DNA of 64,000 bases from Pseudomonas sp. N3-W. Its GTDB lineage: Bacteria > Pseudomonadota > Gammaproteobacteria > Pseudomonadales > Pseudomonadaceae. The translations under genes were made by a program, and so were the position numbers. The stretch lies in assembly GCF_024970185.1 (NCBI RefSeq), contig NZ_CP103965.1, positions 5,289,001-5,353,000 of the forward strand, in the 5' to 3' direction. Below are positions 8,254-19,201 of the stretch, piece after piece. Within the stretch, counting starts at the first letter, position 1, and each line of letters opens with the position of its first letter. The notes under the pieces were generated by a model. It had not been told where the DNA came from. It ran no database searches and saw only the letters and a program-made list of their open reading frames with translations.

Positions 8254-9105
8254 ATGACAACTGCTCTGAAACAACCGTCGCTCTCGAGCCAATGCATGGC
8301 CGAATTCCTGGGCACCGCCCTGTTGATCTTCTTCGGTACTGGCTGCGTTGCTGCGCTCAAGGTAGCGGGTGCAACTTTCGGCCTGTGGGAAATCAGCATC
8401 ATCTGGGGGGTCGGCGTGAGCATGGCGATCTACCTGACCGCTGGTGTTTCCGGGGCGCACCTCAATCCTGCCGTCAGCATTGCCCTGAGCATTTTTGCCG
8501 ACTTCGAAAAGCGCAAACTGCCCTTCTACATCTTCTCCCAGGTGGCCGGCGCATTCTGCGGGGCACTGTTGGTTTACACGCTGTACAGCAATCTCTTCTT
8601 CGATTTCGAACAAACTCACCATATGGTACGTGGCACTCAGGCAAGCCTTGAGCTGGCGTCGGTGTTCTCCACCTTCCCGCACCCGGCCCTGTCCACCGCC
8701 CAGGCTTTCCTGGTTGAAGTGATCATCACGGCCATCCTGATGGGCGTGATCATGTCCCTGACCGACGACAACAACGGCCTGCCCAAAGGCCCGCTGGCGC
8801 CACTGCTGATCGGTTTGCTGATTGCAGTGATCGGCAGCTCCATGGGCCCGTTGACCGGTTTTGCGATGAACCCTGCGCGTGACTTCGGTCCTAAACTGAT
8901 GACGTTCTTCGCTGGCTGGGGTGAAATCTCCTTCACTGGCGGTCGCGATATCCCGTACTTCCTGATTCCGATTTTTGCACCGATTGTCGGTGCCTGCCTC
9001 GGCGCTGCCGCTTATCGCGGGCTGATTGCCCGTCATCTGCCAAGCGTCACACCTGCTGCACAGGACGCCACACCGGCCATTGACGGCAAGCAACGAATTT
9101 CCTGA
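8254..9105 (+). CDS. glpF: Glycerol uptake facilitator
   Basis: 283-residue aquaglyceroporin of the MIP family, a channel for glycerol across the inner membrane. Both pore half-helix motifs are present: SGAHLNPAVS and GFAMNPARD (the Arg of the selectivity filter). Six hydrophobic segments fit the fold. The frame is open further upstream, but ATG 8254 follows GAGG at the ideal distance and gives the usual N-terminus, so I chose it. It heads a run with glpK 75 bp downstream, probably one operon under GlpR control. Confidence 0.95.
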   Translation: MTTALKQPSLSSQCMAEFLGTALLIFFGTGCVAALKVAGATFGLWEISIIWGVGVSMAIYLTAGVSGAHLNPAVSIALSIFADFEKRKLPFYIFSQVAGAFCGALLVYTLYSNLFFDFEQTHHMVRGTQASLELASVFSTFPHPALSTAQAFLVEVIITAILMGVIMSLTDDNNGLPKGPLAPLLIGLLIAVIGSSMGPLTGFAMNPARDFGPKLMTFFAGWGEISFTGGRDIPYFLIPIFAPIVGACLGAAAYRGLIARHLPSVTPAAQDATPAIDGKQRIS

Positions 9106-9135
9106 ACCAGTCGGCGCGCAATCCTGCCAATCTGA

Positions 9136-10686
<1,551 letters not shown>

Positions 10687-10781
10687 GCCAAGCTGAGGAC
10701 CCTAATAGGGTTGTAACTGGTAGGGAGCGGATTCCTGCGGCATCATGGGCAAATTTTGCACGGCAGCCCAAAGGAAGCCCC

Positions 10782-11537
10782 ATGAATCTGCCTCCCCGTC
10801 AGCAGCAAATCCTCGAACTGGTCCGCGAACGCGGCTATGTCAGCATCGAGGAAATGGCTACGCTGTTCGTCGTTACACCGCAAACCATCCGCCGCGACAT
10901 CAATCAGCTCGCGGAAGCCAATTTACTGCGTCGCTACCACGGCGGTGCAGCTTACGATTCCAGTGTCGAAAACACCGCCTACGCCATGCGTGCCGACCAG
11001 ATGCGCGATGAAAAACAGCGTATCGGCGAAGCCATTGCCGCGCAGATCCCCGATCACGCCTCGCTGTTCATCAATATCGGCACCACCACCGAGTCGATTG
11101 CGCGAGCACTGCTCAATCACAATCACCTGAAGATCATCACCAACAACCTGCACGTGGCCTCGATGCTCAGCGCCAAGGACGACTTCGACGTTCTGCTGAC
11201 CGGCGGTAACGTGCGGCGCGATGGCGGCGTGGTCGGTCAGGCGAGTGTCGACTTCATCAACCAGTTCAAGGTCGATTTCGCCCTGGTCGGCATCAGCGGC
11301 ATCGACGAAGACGGCAGTCTGCTGGATTTCGATTACCAGGAAGTGCGGGTGTCGCAGGCGATCATCGCCAACGCCCGGAAGGTGATTTTGGCGGCGGACT
11401 CCAGTAAATTCGGGCGCAACGCCATGATTCGCCTGGGACCGATCAGCCTGATCGATTGCCTGGTGACTGATCAGCAGCCGGTTCCGGCGCTGGTGCAGTT
11501 ATTGAATCAGAACAAGATTCGGCTGGAAGTGGTTTAA
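10782..11537 (+). CDS. glpR: Glycerol-3-phosphate regulon repressor
   Basis: 251-residue DeoR-family repressor. The N-terminal helix-turn-helix reads [21 protein letters not shown] with the recognition part [12 protein letters not shown]; the C-terminal sensor domain carries [10 protein letters not shown] and the [16 protein letters not shown] segment that binds the phosphorylated sugar in this family. In Pseudomonas GlpR represses glp genes and glycerol 3-phosphate relieves it. ATG 10782 is preceded by AGGAAG. It sits between glpK and glpD, the two operators being before glpF and glpD. Confidence 0.95.
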   Translation: MNLPPRQQQILELVRERGYVSIEEMATLFVVTPQTIRRDINQLAEANLLRRYHGGAAYDSSVENTAYAMRADQMRDEKQRIGEAIAAQIPDHASLFINIGTTTESIARALLNHNHLKIITNNLHVASMLSAKDDFDVLLTGGNVRRDGGVVGQASVDFINQFKVDFALVGISGIDEDGSLLDFDYQEVRVSQAIIANARKVILAADSSKFGRNAMIRLGPISLIDCLVTDQQPVPALVQLLNQNKIRLEVV

Positions 11538-11566
11538 CCCCCCCTTTCGAAAGCAGTGCGCTCCCT

Positions 11567-11698
11567 TGTGGCGAGGGAGCTTGCTCCCGTTCGGCTGCGC
11601 AGCAGACGCAAATCAGACGACAGGCTCTTTTCGAAATACCGCCATTGCCAATTTTAGGGCCGCTTCGCAGCCCAGCGGGAGCAAGCTCCCTCGCCACA
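11567..11698. repeat. REPIN, GTGGCGAGGGAGC type
   Basis: TGTGGCGAGGGAGCTTGCTC at the left and its mirror, ending GCTCCCTCGCCACA, at the right enclose about 85 bp. The core differs from the common GTGGGAGCGAGC type, so this is a separate sequence class. Confidence 0.85.
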
Positions 11699-11804
11699 GA
11701 AGCACTCCCCCCCCTCGCTCAATGTTCGTAAATTTTCCTTTAATGGCCCTTCGATCAGTATTTTCAATCGAAGTTGACTAGCTGTGGGCGCCTTTATGGG
11801 CTAC

Positions 11805-11834
11805 CATTTTCGTAAATGAACATTAATGTTCGAA
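11805..11834 (+). promoter_or_regulatory. GlpR-type operator before glpD
   Basis: TTTTCG-N4-TGAA (11807-11820) is followed by AATGTTCGAA (11825-11834), and the two share the perfect palindrome GAACATTAATGTTC (11818-11831). The pieces fit the GlpR consensus (WATGTTCGWT and its complement) as one operator plus a half-site, and resemble the glpF site. Confidence 0.6.
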
Positions 11835-11871
11835 TTACAAACCGAAAATCATAAAAGCCCGAGGCCAGCCG

Positions 11872-13410
11872 ATGCCCACTTCTACCTTGCCTACGCCCCC
11901 TCTCGCCGAGGTTTACGATATCGCCGTCATCGGCGGTGGGATCAATGGCGTGGGGATCGCAGCAGATGCCGCTGGACGCGGCCTCTCGGTGTTCCTTTGT
12001 GAAAAGGATGATCTGGCCAGCCACACCTCGTCGGCCAGCAGCAAGCTGATCCACGGTGGCCTGCGCTACCTCGAGCATTATGAATTCCGTCTGGTGCGCG
12101 AAGCCCTGGCCGAGCGTGAAGTGCTGCTGGCCAAGGCGCCGCACATCGTCAAGCAAATGCGCTTTGTGTTGCCGCACCGCCCGCACCTGCGTCCAGCCTG
12201 GATGATCCGCGCCGGCCTGTTCCTGTATGACCATCTCGGCAAGCGCGAAAAACTCGCCGGCTCGAAAAGCCTGAAGTTCGGTCCGGACAGCGCCTTGAAA
12301 AGCGAAATCACCAAAGGCTTCGAATACTCCGATTGCTGGGTCGATGACGCCCGCCTCGTGGTCCTGAACGCCATGGCCGCCCGCGAAAAAGGCGCGCATA
12401 TCCACACCCAGACCCGTTGCATCAGCGCCCGTCGCACCAATGGCATGTGGGACCTGAACCTGGAACGCGCCGATGGCAGCCTGTTCTCGATCCGCGCCCG
12501 GGCGCTGGTGAATGCGGCCGGCCCATGGGTCGCCAAGTTCATTCGTGACGACCTGAAGATGGACTCGCCGTACGGCATCCGCCTGATCCAGGGCAGCCAC
12601 CTGATCGTGCCGAAACTGTACGAAGGCGAACACGCGCACATTCTGCAAAACGAAGATCAGCGCATCGTTTTCACCATTCCGTACCTGAACCACTTCACCC
12701 TGATCGGCACCACCGACCGCGAGTACACCGGCGACCCGGCAAAAGTGGCAATCACCGAGGGCGAAACCGATTACCTGCTCAAAGTGGTCAATGCCCACTT
12801 CAAGGCACAAATCAGCCGCGACGACATCCTGCACAGCTACTCCGGTGTGCGTCCGCTGTGCAACGACGAATCCGACAACCCGTCGGCCGTGACCCGCGAC
12901 TACACCCTCGCGTTGTCGGGCAGTGCCGAAGAAGCACCACTGCTGTCGGTGTTCGGCGGCAAGCTGACCACCTACCGCAAACTGGCCGAGTCAGCCATGG
13001 CGCAACTGGCGCCGTTCTTCACGCAGATGCGTGCGAGCTGGACCGCCAGCGCCACCCTGCCGGGCGGCGAAGACATGACCACCCCGCAGGCGCTGACCGC
13101 GTTGATCCGCGACAAATATGACTGGGTGCCAAGCGAAATCGCTCGTCGCTGGGCCACCACCTACGGCAGCCGCACCTGGCGCCTGCTGGAAGGCGTGCAG
13201 AGCCTTGCCGATATGGGTGAACACATGGGTGGCGGCCTTTACACCCGCGAAGTCGATTACCTGTGCAGCGAAGAATGGGCGACCACGGCGCACGACATTC
13301 TGTGGCGCCGCAGCAAGCTGGGCCTGTTCACCACCCAGGCCGAGCAGGAAAAGCTGGGGGAATACCTGAACAAGGTGGAACTCAACCGCAGCAAGATCGA
13401 AGCGGCCTGA
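11872..13410 (+). CDS. glpD: Aerobic glycerol-3-phosphate dehydrogenase
   Basis: 512-residue FAD-dependent dehydrogenase that oxidises sn-glycerol 3-phosphate to dihydroxyacetone phosphate and passes electrons to the quinone pool; membrane-associated. The N-terminal dinucleotide fold is DIAVIGGGINGVGIAADAAGRG, followed by SKLIHGGLRYLE and a later FGGKLTTYRKLAE motif, both hallmarks of the family. The C-terminal domain and length are normal. ATG 11872 follows a GAGG ribosome site. A strong terminator follows; glpM, usually linked to glpD, is about 7 kb away here. Confidence 0.97.
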   Translation: MPTSTLPTPPLAEVYDIAVIGGGINGVGIAADAAGRGLSVFLCEKDDLASHTSSASSKLIHGGLRYLEHYEFRLVREALAEREVLLAKAPHIVKQMRFVLPHRPHLRPAWMIRAGLFLYDHLGKREKLAGSKSLKFGPDSALKSEITKGFEYSDCWVDDARLVVLNAMAAREKGAHIHTQTRCISARRTNGMWDLNLERADGSLFSIRARALVNAAGPWVAKFIRDDLKMDSPYGIRLIQGSHLIVPKLYEGEHAHILQNEDQRIVFTIPYLNHFTLIGTTDREYTGDPAKVAITEGETDYLLKVVNAHFKAQISRDDILHSYSGVRPLCNDESDNPSAVTRDYTLALSGSAEEAPLLSVFGGKLTTYRKLAESAMAQLAPFFTQMRASWTASATLPGGEDMTTPQALTALIRDKYDWVPSEIARRWATTYGSRTWRLLEGVQSLADMGEHMGGGLYTREVDYLCSEEWATTAHDILWRRSKLGLFTTQAEQEKLGEYLNKVELNRSKIEAA

Positions 13411-13430
13411 TCTGTAATCCGGTTAAAGAA

Positions 13431-13463
13431 AAGCCCCTGAATCGTGAGATTCAGGGGCTTTTT
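13431..13463 (+). terminator. Terminator after glpD
   Basis: Perfect 13-bp stem AAGCCCCTGAATC / GATTCAGGGGCTT with a GTGA tetraloop and T run. Confidence 0.92.
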
Positions 13464-13490
13464 GCTGTCTGTCATCCGCCAAATATCCAA

Positions 13491-13578
13491 GTGGGAGCGA
13501 GCTTGCTCGCGATGGCGGTCTGTCAGGCACCATCAATGCTGAATTTCATGGCCTCATCGCGAGCAAGCTCGCTCCCAC
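13491..13578. repeat. REPIN, GTGGGAGCGAGC type
   Basis: GTGGGAGCGAGCTTGCTCGC at the left and its inverse complement GCGAGCAAGCTCGCTCCCAC at the right, separated by about 48 bp. Confidence 0.92.
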
Positions 13579-13609
13579 AGGGGATTAGGGGTCCTCCATC
13601 AAGATTGCA

Positions 13610-13654
13610 TTCGGATTTCCGAACGCGGCCACCCTACTCATTCGGTTAACCGGA
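13610..13654 (+). promoter_or_regulatory. Two AauR-type activator boxes
   Basis: TTCGG-ATTT-CCGAA (13610-13623) is a perfect match and TTCGG-TTAA-CCGGA (13641-13654) a one-mismatch match to the inverted repeat TTCGG-N4-CCGAA known for AauR. They lie 31 bp apart and roughly 80-110 bp upstream of the sigma-54 promoter, as expected for enhancer sites. Confidence 0.75.
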
Positions 13655-13731
13655 CTACCCAGGCACCAAAACCAGCGTCTTAAATATTTAATCTCCTTAT
13701 AAATCAATGAACTAACGAGTGCAGCCCTGCC

Positions 13732-13747
13732 TGGCACGACTCATGCT
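13732..13747 (+). promoter_or_regulatory. Sigma-54 promoter of aatJQMP
   Basis: TGGCAC-N5-ATGCT with GG at 13733-13734 and GC at 13745-13746, exactly the 10-bp spacing needed by RpoN; one mismatch to TTGCT. Transcription would start near 13758. Confidence 0.8.
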
Positions 13748-13863
13748 CTACACTCCTCCGACGAATGCCTGCCGCGCCAATACTTCAGGAGCCGTCAGGC
13801 ATTCGAAGCACAAAAGGGCCGACGAACTGGCTCCATAAAAAAAACAATGTCGAGGAAAATTTG

Positions 13864-14778
13864 ATGCGCATCGTTCCCCATATCCTGGGCGCAGCCATTG
13901 CTGCCGCTCTGATCAGCACGCCAGTTTTCGCTGCCGAACTGACCGGCACACTGAAGAAAATCAAAGAATCCAACACCATCACCCTCGGGCATCGTGACGC
14001 CTCCATTCCGTTCTCCTACATTGCGGACGCCACCGGCAAACCGGTTGGCTACTCTCACGATATCCAGTTGGCCATCGTCGAAGCGATCAAAAAAGACCTC
14101 GACCTGCCGAACCTCCAGGTCAAATACAACCTGGTGACCTCGCAAACCCGTATCCCGCTGGTGCAGAACGGCACCGTGGACGTCGAATGCGGCTCCACCA
14201 CCAACAACGTCGAACGTCAGCAGCAAGTTGACTTCTCCGTCGGCATCTTCGAAATCGGTACGCGCCTGCTGTCCAAAAAGGACTCGACCTACAAAGACTT
14301 CGCCGACCTCAAGGGCAAGAACGTCGTGACCACCGCCGGTACCACGTCCGAGCGCATCCTCAAGTCGATGAACGCCGACAAGCAGATGGGCATGAACGTC
14401 ATCTCCGCCAAAGACCATGGCGAGTCGTTCCAGATGCTGGAATCGGGCCGCGCTGTTGCCTTCATGATGGACGACGCCTTGCTGGCCGGTGAAATGGCCA
14501 AGGCCAAGAAACCGACCGACTGGGCCGTAACCGGCACTCCACAGTCCTACGAAATCTACGGCTGCATGGTCCGCAAGGGTGACGAACCGTTCAAGAAGGC
14601 TGTGGACGACGCCATCGTCGCTACCTACAAATCGGGCGAGATCAACAATATCTACGCCAAGTGGTTCACCCAGCCAATCCCGCCAAAAGGCTTGAACCTG
14701 ATGTTCCCGATGAGCGACGAGCTCAAGGCCCTGATCGCCAATCCGACCGACAAAGCGGCTGACGACAAGAAGTCCTGA
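13864..14778 (+). CDS. aatJ: Glutamate/aspartate ABC transporter binding protein
   Basis: 304-residue periplasmic solute-binding protein of family 3 (GltI/AatJ). A classical signal peptide (MRIVPHILGAAIAAALISTPVFA, cleaved after AFA-like VFA) precedes TGTLKKIKESNTITLGHRD. Family motifs are SIPFSYIAD, GYSHDIQ and CGSTTNNVERQQQVDFS. It captures acidic amino acids and Gln/Asn-derived products for the AatQMP permease. The frame extends upstream of 13864, but only this ATG gives a signal peptide. Controlled by a sigma-54 promoter with AauR boxes. Confidence 0.93.
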   Translation: MRIVPHILGAAIAAALISTPVFAAELTGTLKKIKESNTITLGHRDASIPFSYIADATGKPVGYSHDIQLAIVEAIKKDLDLPNLQVKYNLVTSQTRIPLVQNGTVDVECGSTTNNVERQQQVDFSVGIFEIGTRLLSKKDSTYKDFADLKGKNVVTTAGTTSERILKSMNADKQMGMNVISAKDHGESFQMLESGRAVAFMMDDALLAGEMAKAKKPTDWAVTGTPQSYEIYGCMVRKGDEPFKKAVDDAIVATYKSGEINNIYAKWFTQPIPPKGLNLMFPMSDELKALIANPTDKAADDKKS

Positions 14779-14793
14779 TTACTGACTAACCTT

Positions 14794-14825
14794 ATCCCGG
14801 AAAAGGCCGCTGCCCTTTCCGGGAT
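14794..14825 (+). other. Intercistronic hairpin aatJ-aatQ
   Basis: ATCCCGGAAA / TTTCCGGGAT form a 10-bp stem without a following T run. Such hairpins between binding-protein and permease genes usually stabilise the upstream message and keep binding-protein levels high. Confidence 0.65.
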
Positions 14826-14971
14826 TGTCACTCCCTGCTGGCATATTTTTGGAAAACACTCGAACCGGTAGCTGTCGAGCCGATCGGGTGTGCCTGACTC
14901 TCAAGGTCGGGCGGGAATGGAGCTTCCCCAGGCGGGCACTTGTACTCTGATCGATCCGAGGGGAGACCCTA

Positions 14972-15718
14972 ATGAATTACAACTGGGACTGGGGCGTGTT
15001 CTTCAAGTCCACCGGCGTGGGCAGCGAGACGTATCTCGACTGGTTCATCTCGGGGCTTGGCTGGACCATTGCCATCGCCGTCGTGGCCTGGATTGTCGCG
15101 TTGCTGCTGGGCTCTATTCTGGGCGTCATGCGCACCGTGCCGAACCGCATCGTATCGGGCATCGCGACCTGCTACGTCGAACTGTTTCGTAACGTGCCGC
15201 TGCTGGTTCAGCTGTTCATCTGGTACTTCCTGGTGCCCGATCTGCTGCCGCAAAACCTGCAGGACTGGTACAAACAGGACCTGAACCCGACCACTTCGGC
15301 CTACCTGAGCGTCGTCGTGTGCCTGGGCCTGTTCACCGCCGCGCGCGTTTGTGAGCAAGTGCGCACCGGCATCCAGGCCTTGCCTCGCGGCCAGGAATCC
15401 GCCGCTCGCGCCATGGGCTTCAAGCTGCCGCAGATCTACTGGAACGTGCTGCTGCCCCAAGCCTACCGGATCATCATTCCGCCACTCACCTCGGAATTCC
15501 TCAACGTCTTCAAGAACTCCTCCGTGGCGTCCCTGATCGGCCTGATGGAGCTGCTCGCGCAGACCAAACAGACCGCCGAGTTCTCGGCCAACCTGTTCGA
15601 GGCCTTCACCCTGGCCACGCTGATCTACTTCACCCTGAACATGAGCCTGATGCTGCTGATGCGCCTGGTCGAGAAGAAAGTTGCCGTACCGGGCCTGATC
15701 TCCGTAGGGGGTAAATGA
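14972..15718 (+). CDS. aatQ: Acidic amino acid ABC permease subunit 1
   Basis: 248-residue inner-membrane permease of the HisMQ family. It has about five hydrophobic segments, starting with WTIAIAVVAWIVALLLGSILG, and the EAA loop (EQVRTGIQALPRGQESAARAMGFKLPQIYWNVLLPQA), which docks the ATPase AatP. ATG 14972 is preceded by GAGGGGA. The stop overlaps the start of aatM. Works with AatJ, AatM and AatP to import glutamate and aspartate. Confidence 0.93.
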   Translation: MNYNWDWGVFFKSTGVGSETYLDWFISGLGWTIAIAVVAWIVALLLGSILGVMRTVPNRIVSGIATCYVELFRNVPLLVQLFIWYFLVPDLLPQNLQDWYKQDLNPTTSAYLSVVVCLGLFTAARVCEQVRTGIQALPRGQESAARAMGFKLPQIYWNVLLPQAYRIIIPPLTSEFLNVFKNSSVASLIGLMELLAQTKQTAEFSANLFEAFTLATLIYFTLNMSLMLLMRLVEKKVAVPGLISVGGK

Positions 15719-16389
15719 TGGAATTCGATTTCAGCGGCATTATTCCGTCCCTGCCCGGCTTGTGGAACGGCATGGTCATGACCCTGCAACTGATGGCGCT
15801 GGGCGTCGTCGGCGGGTTGGTCCTGGGCACCATCCTGGCGCTGATGCGCCTGTCGTCGAGCAAGCTGCTGTCGCGGCTGGCCGGCGCCTACGTGAACTAT
15901 TTCCGCTCGATCCCGCTGCTGCTGGTAATCACCTGGTTCTACCTGGCGGTGCCGTTCGTGCTGCGCTGGATTACCGGTGAAGACACGCCGATCGGCGCGT
16001 TCACCTCGTGCATCGTGGCCTTCATGATGTTCGAAGCGGCGTACTTCTGCGAAATCGTCCGCGCCGGTGTGCAGTCGATTCCCAAGGGCCAAATGGGCGC
16101 CGCCCAGGCACTGGGCATGACCTATGGCCAGATGATGCGGTTGATCATCCTGCCCCAGGCGTTTCGCAAGATGACGCCGCTGCTGCTGCAACAAAGCATC
16201 ATCCTGTTTCAGGACACCTCGCTGGTCTACACCGTCGGCCTGGTGGACTTCCTCAATGCTTCGCGGGCCAGTGGCGACATCATCGGCCGCTCCAATGAGT
16301 TCCTGATCTTCGCAGGTCTCGTGTACTTCACAATCAGCTTTGCCGCCTCGCTGCTGGTCAAGCGTCTGCAAAAAAGGTTTGCCGTATGA
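15715..16389 (+). CDS. aatM: Acidic amino acid ABC permease subunit 2
   Basis: 224-residue partner permease of the same HisMQ family, with the EAA loop [37 protein letters not shown] and several membrane segments ([26 protein letters not shown]). Its ATG overlaps the aatQ stop and its stop overlaps the aatP start (ATGA), so all three are translationally coupled. A second ATG lies immediately downstream of the first (MMEFDF), so the start is uncertain by one codon. Confidence 0.93.
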   Translation: MMEFDFSGIIPSLPGLWNGMVMTLQLMALGVVGGLVLGTILALMRLSSSKLLSRLAGAYVNYFRSIPLLLVITWFYLAVPFVLRWITGEDTPIGAFTSCIVAFMMFEAAYFCEIVRAGVQSIPKGQMGAAQALGMTYGQMMRLIILPQAFRKMTPLLLQQSIILFQDTSLVYTVGLVDFLNASRASGDIIGRSNEFLIFAGLVYFTISFAASLLVKRLQKRFAV

Positions 16390-17120
16390 TCTCTATCAAG
16401 AACATCAACAAGTGGTATGGCGACTTCCAGGTACTGACTGATTGCAACACCGAGGTCAGGAAAGGCGAAGTGATTGTGGTCTGCGGCCCGTCGGGCTCGG
16501 GCAAATCCACGCTGATCAAATGCGTGAACGCACTGGAGCCGTTCCAGGAAGGCGACATCGTGGTCGACGGCACGTCCATTGCCGACCCGAAGACCAACCT
16601 GCCGAAACTGCGTTCGCGTGTCGGCATGGTGTTCCAGCATTTCGAACTGTTCCCGCACCTGACCATCACCGAAAACCTGACCATCGCGCAGATCAAGGTG
16701 TTGGGCCGCAGCAAGGAAGAAGCCACCAAAAAGGGCCTGCAACTGCTGGAGCGCGTCGGCCTGTCCGCCCACGCCCACAAGCACCCTGGCCAGCTTTCCG
16801 GTGGTCAGCAACAGCGTGTGGCAATTGCCCGTGCGCTGGCGATGGACCCGATCGTCATGTTGTTCGACGAACCGACCTCGGCGCTGGACCCGGAAATGGT
16901 CAACGAAGTGCTCGACGTGATGGTGCAGCTGGCCCACGAAGGCATGACCATGATGTGCGTGACCCACGAAATGGGCTTCGCTCGCAAAGTGGCCGACCGA
17001 GTGATTTTCATGGACGCCGGCAAGATCATCGAAGACTGCCCGAAAGAGGAATTCTTCGGCGACATCAGCGCCCGTTCCGAGCGTGCGCAGCACTTCCTTG
17101 AGAAGATTTTGCAGCACTAA
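16386..17120 (+). CDS. aatP: Acidic amino acid ABC transporter ATPase
   Basis: 244-residue ATPase of the polar amino acid importer type (GlnQ/GltL). Walker [11 protein letters not shown]-loop [12 protein letters not shown], signature LSGGQQQR, Walker [15 protein letters not shown] and switch His in VTHEMGFA are complete. It powers AatQM. Last gene of the aatJQMP operon; a REPIN follows before the regulatory genes. Confidence 0.95.
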   Translation: MISIKNINKWYGDFQVLTDCNTEVRKGEVIVVCGPSGSGKSTLIKCVNALEPFQEGDIVVDGTSIADPKTNLPKLRSRVGMVFQHFELFPHLTITENLTIAQIKVLGRSKEEATKKGLQLLERVGLSAHAHKHPGQLSGGQQQRVAIARALAMDPIVMLFDEPTSALDPEMVNEVLDVMVQLAHEGMTMMCVTHEMGFARKVADRVIFMDAGKIIEDCPKEEFFGDISARSERAQHFLEKILQH

Positions 17121-17153
17121 GGCACCCGTCACGTGCTCGATACCGCACCAATC

Positions 17154-17250
17154 CCCTGTGGGAGCAAGCTTGCTCGCGATAGCGCACTGACATTCAACAT
17201 CAATGTTGACTGTAAAGGCCTCATCGCGAGCAAGCTCGCTCCCACAGGGG
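17154..17250. repeat. REPIN, GTGGGAGC type
   Basis: CCCCTGTGGGAGCAAGCTTG at the left and CAAGCTCGCTCCCACAGGGG at the right enclose a spacer that itself holds AACATCAATGTT, a palindrome. Between aatP and aauS. Confidence 0.92.
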
Positions 17251-17299
17251 CCGGCGGTGGCTCGCGATCAAGTGTTGTGGTTGACCCAAGGCATCTGTG

Positions 17300-19201
17300 A
17301 TGAAATGCGACCCCACCCTCTATTGCGCCGCGCCGCCATCACTCGCCGTGAAACCCCGTCTGATTCGCCACCTGCTCCTGCCGCCGCTGATCATCGCCCT
17401 GATGATCGGACTGGGTTACGTCGGCTTCTGGACCAGTGAACACTATGGCATTCGCAGCCTCAGCGAGAACGGCCAGCGTCAGCTTGAACTGCATGCCCGC
17501 GCCGTCGAGAGCGAGATCAGCAAATACACTTATCTGCCCAGCCTGCTGGAACTCGAATCCAGCGTGTCCAGGCTCCTGGACGACCCGTCCCCGGAGAACC
17601 GTCAAGCGGTCAACGATTACCTTGAAGGCTTGAACCGGCGCAGCCGCAGTCGGGCTATCTATGTAATGGACACCACGGGCCGCGTGGTCGCCACCAGCAA
17701 CTGGCGCGATGTCGACAGTTACCTGGGCGAAGATCTGTCTTTCCGAGCCTATTTCCAGGACGCCGTTCGCGGTCAGCCCGGGCGTTTCTACGGCATTGGC
17801 AGCACCAATGGCGAGCCCGGTTACTACCTGGGCCACGGCCTGGAAGAGCACGGCAAGATCATTGGCGTCGCCGTGGTCAAGGTGCGCCTCGAAGCCATGG
17901 AAGAACGCTGGCAGCGGGCGCGTCTGGAGGCCTTTGTCAGCGACGAAAACGGCATCATCATTCTGTCCAGTGATCCGGCGCGGCGGCTCAAATCCGTGGT
18001 GCCATTGAGCGACGACACCAAGGAAAAACTCGCCCGCAGCCTGCAGTACTACTGGTTCCCGCTCAACGAACTGGAACCGCTGGCCCGGGAGACCCTGGCC
18101 GAAGGCGTGGAGAAACTGACCTTTCCCGCCAACAGCGAAGTGGCGTCCGATGAACAGGACATCAGTTACCTGGCCCAGACCCGGCCCCTGAGCGACACCC
18201 CATGGAATTTCACCCTGCTCACGCCACTGGCAGACTTGCGCCGTGAAGCGATCAATCAAGGCATTCTGGTCGCCGTGGCCTTCGCGCTGGTGGCGTTTCT
18301 GCTGATTGCCTGGAACGAGCGGCGCAAAGTGATCGCTACCCGCCTCGCCGCCCGCGAAGCCTTGCAGGAAGCCAACAGCCAGCTTGAACGTCGGATTACC
18401 GAACGCACCACCGACCTGCGGGCCAGTAACGAGCGACTCAAGAGCCAGATCCGCGAACGCCGGCAAGCTGAAGAAACCCTGCGTCGTGCCCAGGATGAAC
18501 TGGTGCAGGCTGGCAAACTCGCGGCCATCGGCCAGATGTCCACCAGCATCGCCCATGAACTGAACCAGCCATTGGCGGCGCTGCGCACGTTGTCCGGCAA
18601 TACCGTGCGTTTTCTGGAGCGCGGGCAACTGGACGTGGCCAGTACCAACCTCAAGACCATCAACGAACTGATTGACCGCATGGGCCGGATCACCGCCAGC
18701 CTGCGCTCCTTCGCCCGCCGCGGCGATGATCAGGGCCAGGCCAGTCTCGGCAAGGCCGTGGACGCGGCCCTGCAATTGCTGGGCAGTCGCATCGATAACA
18801 ATCAAATGAAACGGCATCGTGAATTCGCCGATGTGCAGGTACGGATCAGCCAGACACGGCTGGAGCAGATTCTGGTCAACCTGATCAGCAACGCCCTCGA
18901 CGCCATGCAGTCGCAGCCGCTGCCGGAGCTATGGCTGGAAGGCGACGAGTTCGACGGCAAGTATCGCCTGCGCGTGCGCGACAACGGCCACGGCATTGAT
19001 GCGCACGCGCGCAAGCACCTGTTCGAGCCGTTTTTCACCACCAAACCCGGCGCTCAGGGCCTGGGCCTCGGCCTGACCCTGTCGGCCAGCCTCGCCGCCG
19101 CCGCCGGCGGGCATCTGGGTGTCGAACACCCGGCCAGCGGCGGCACCACCTTCGTCCTCAGTTTACCGTTGGTAAGCCCCACTCCCGCCGAGCCAATATG
19201 A
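17300..19201 (+). CDS. aauS: Sensor histidine kinase, DctB-like
   Basis: 633-residue membrane kinase of the DctB type. The first membrane helix (LLLPPLIIALMIGLGYVGF) and a second at about residues 320-340 (LVAVAFALVAFLLIAW) enclose a periplasmic tandem-PAS sensor. After a coiled coil come H419 in IAHELNQPLAALRTL and an ATPase domain with NLISNALDA, DNGHGID and GLGLGLTLS. It is expected to sense acidic amino acids and phosphorylate AauR. The start is uncertain: ATG 17300 has AAGG upstream, while GTG 17348 would give a shorter N-terminus. Overlaps aauR by 4 nt. Confidence 0.9.
   Translation: MKCDPTLYCAAPPSLAVKPRLIRHLLLPPLIIALMIGLGYVGFWTSEHYGIRSLSENGQRQLELHARAVESEISKYTYLPSLLELESSVSRLLDDPSPENRQAVNDYLEGLNRRSRSRAIYVMDTTGRVVATSNWRDVDSYLGEDLSFRAYFQDAVRGQPGRFYGIGSTNGEPGYYLGHGLEEHGKIIGVAVVKVRLEAMEERWQRARLEAFVSDENGIIILSSDPARRLKSVVPLSDDTKEKLARSLQYYWFPLNELEPLARETLAEGVEKLTFPANSEVASDEQDISYLAQTRPLSDTPWNFTLLTPLADLRREAINQGILVAVAFALVAFLLIAWNERRKVIATRLAAREALQEANSQLERRITERTTDLRASNERLKSQIRERRQAEETLRRAQDELVQAGKLAAIGQMSTSIAHELNQPLAALRTLSGNTVRFLERGQLDVASTNLKTINELIDRMGRITASLRSFARRGDDQGQASLGKAVDAALQLLGSRIDNNQMKRHREFADVQVRISQTRLEQILVNLISNALDAMQSQPLPELWLEGDEFDGKYRLRVRDNGHGIDAHARKHLFEPFFTTKPGAQGLGLGLTLSASLAAAAGGHLGVEHPASGGTTFVLSLPLVSPTPAEPI

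Noticed and set aside
17339..18817. 492-codon minus-strand frame in aauS
   Set aside because: Shadow of the kinase gene; no motif, and the sense-strand protein is fully explained.
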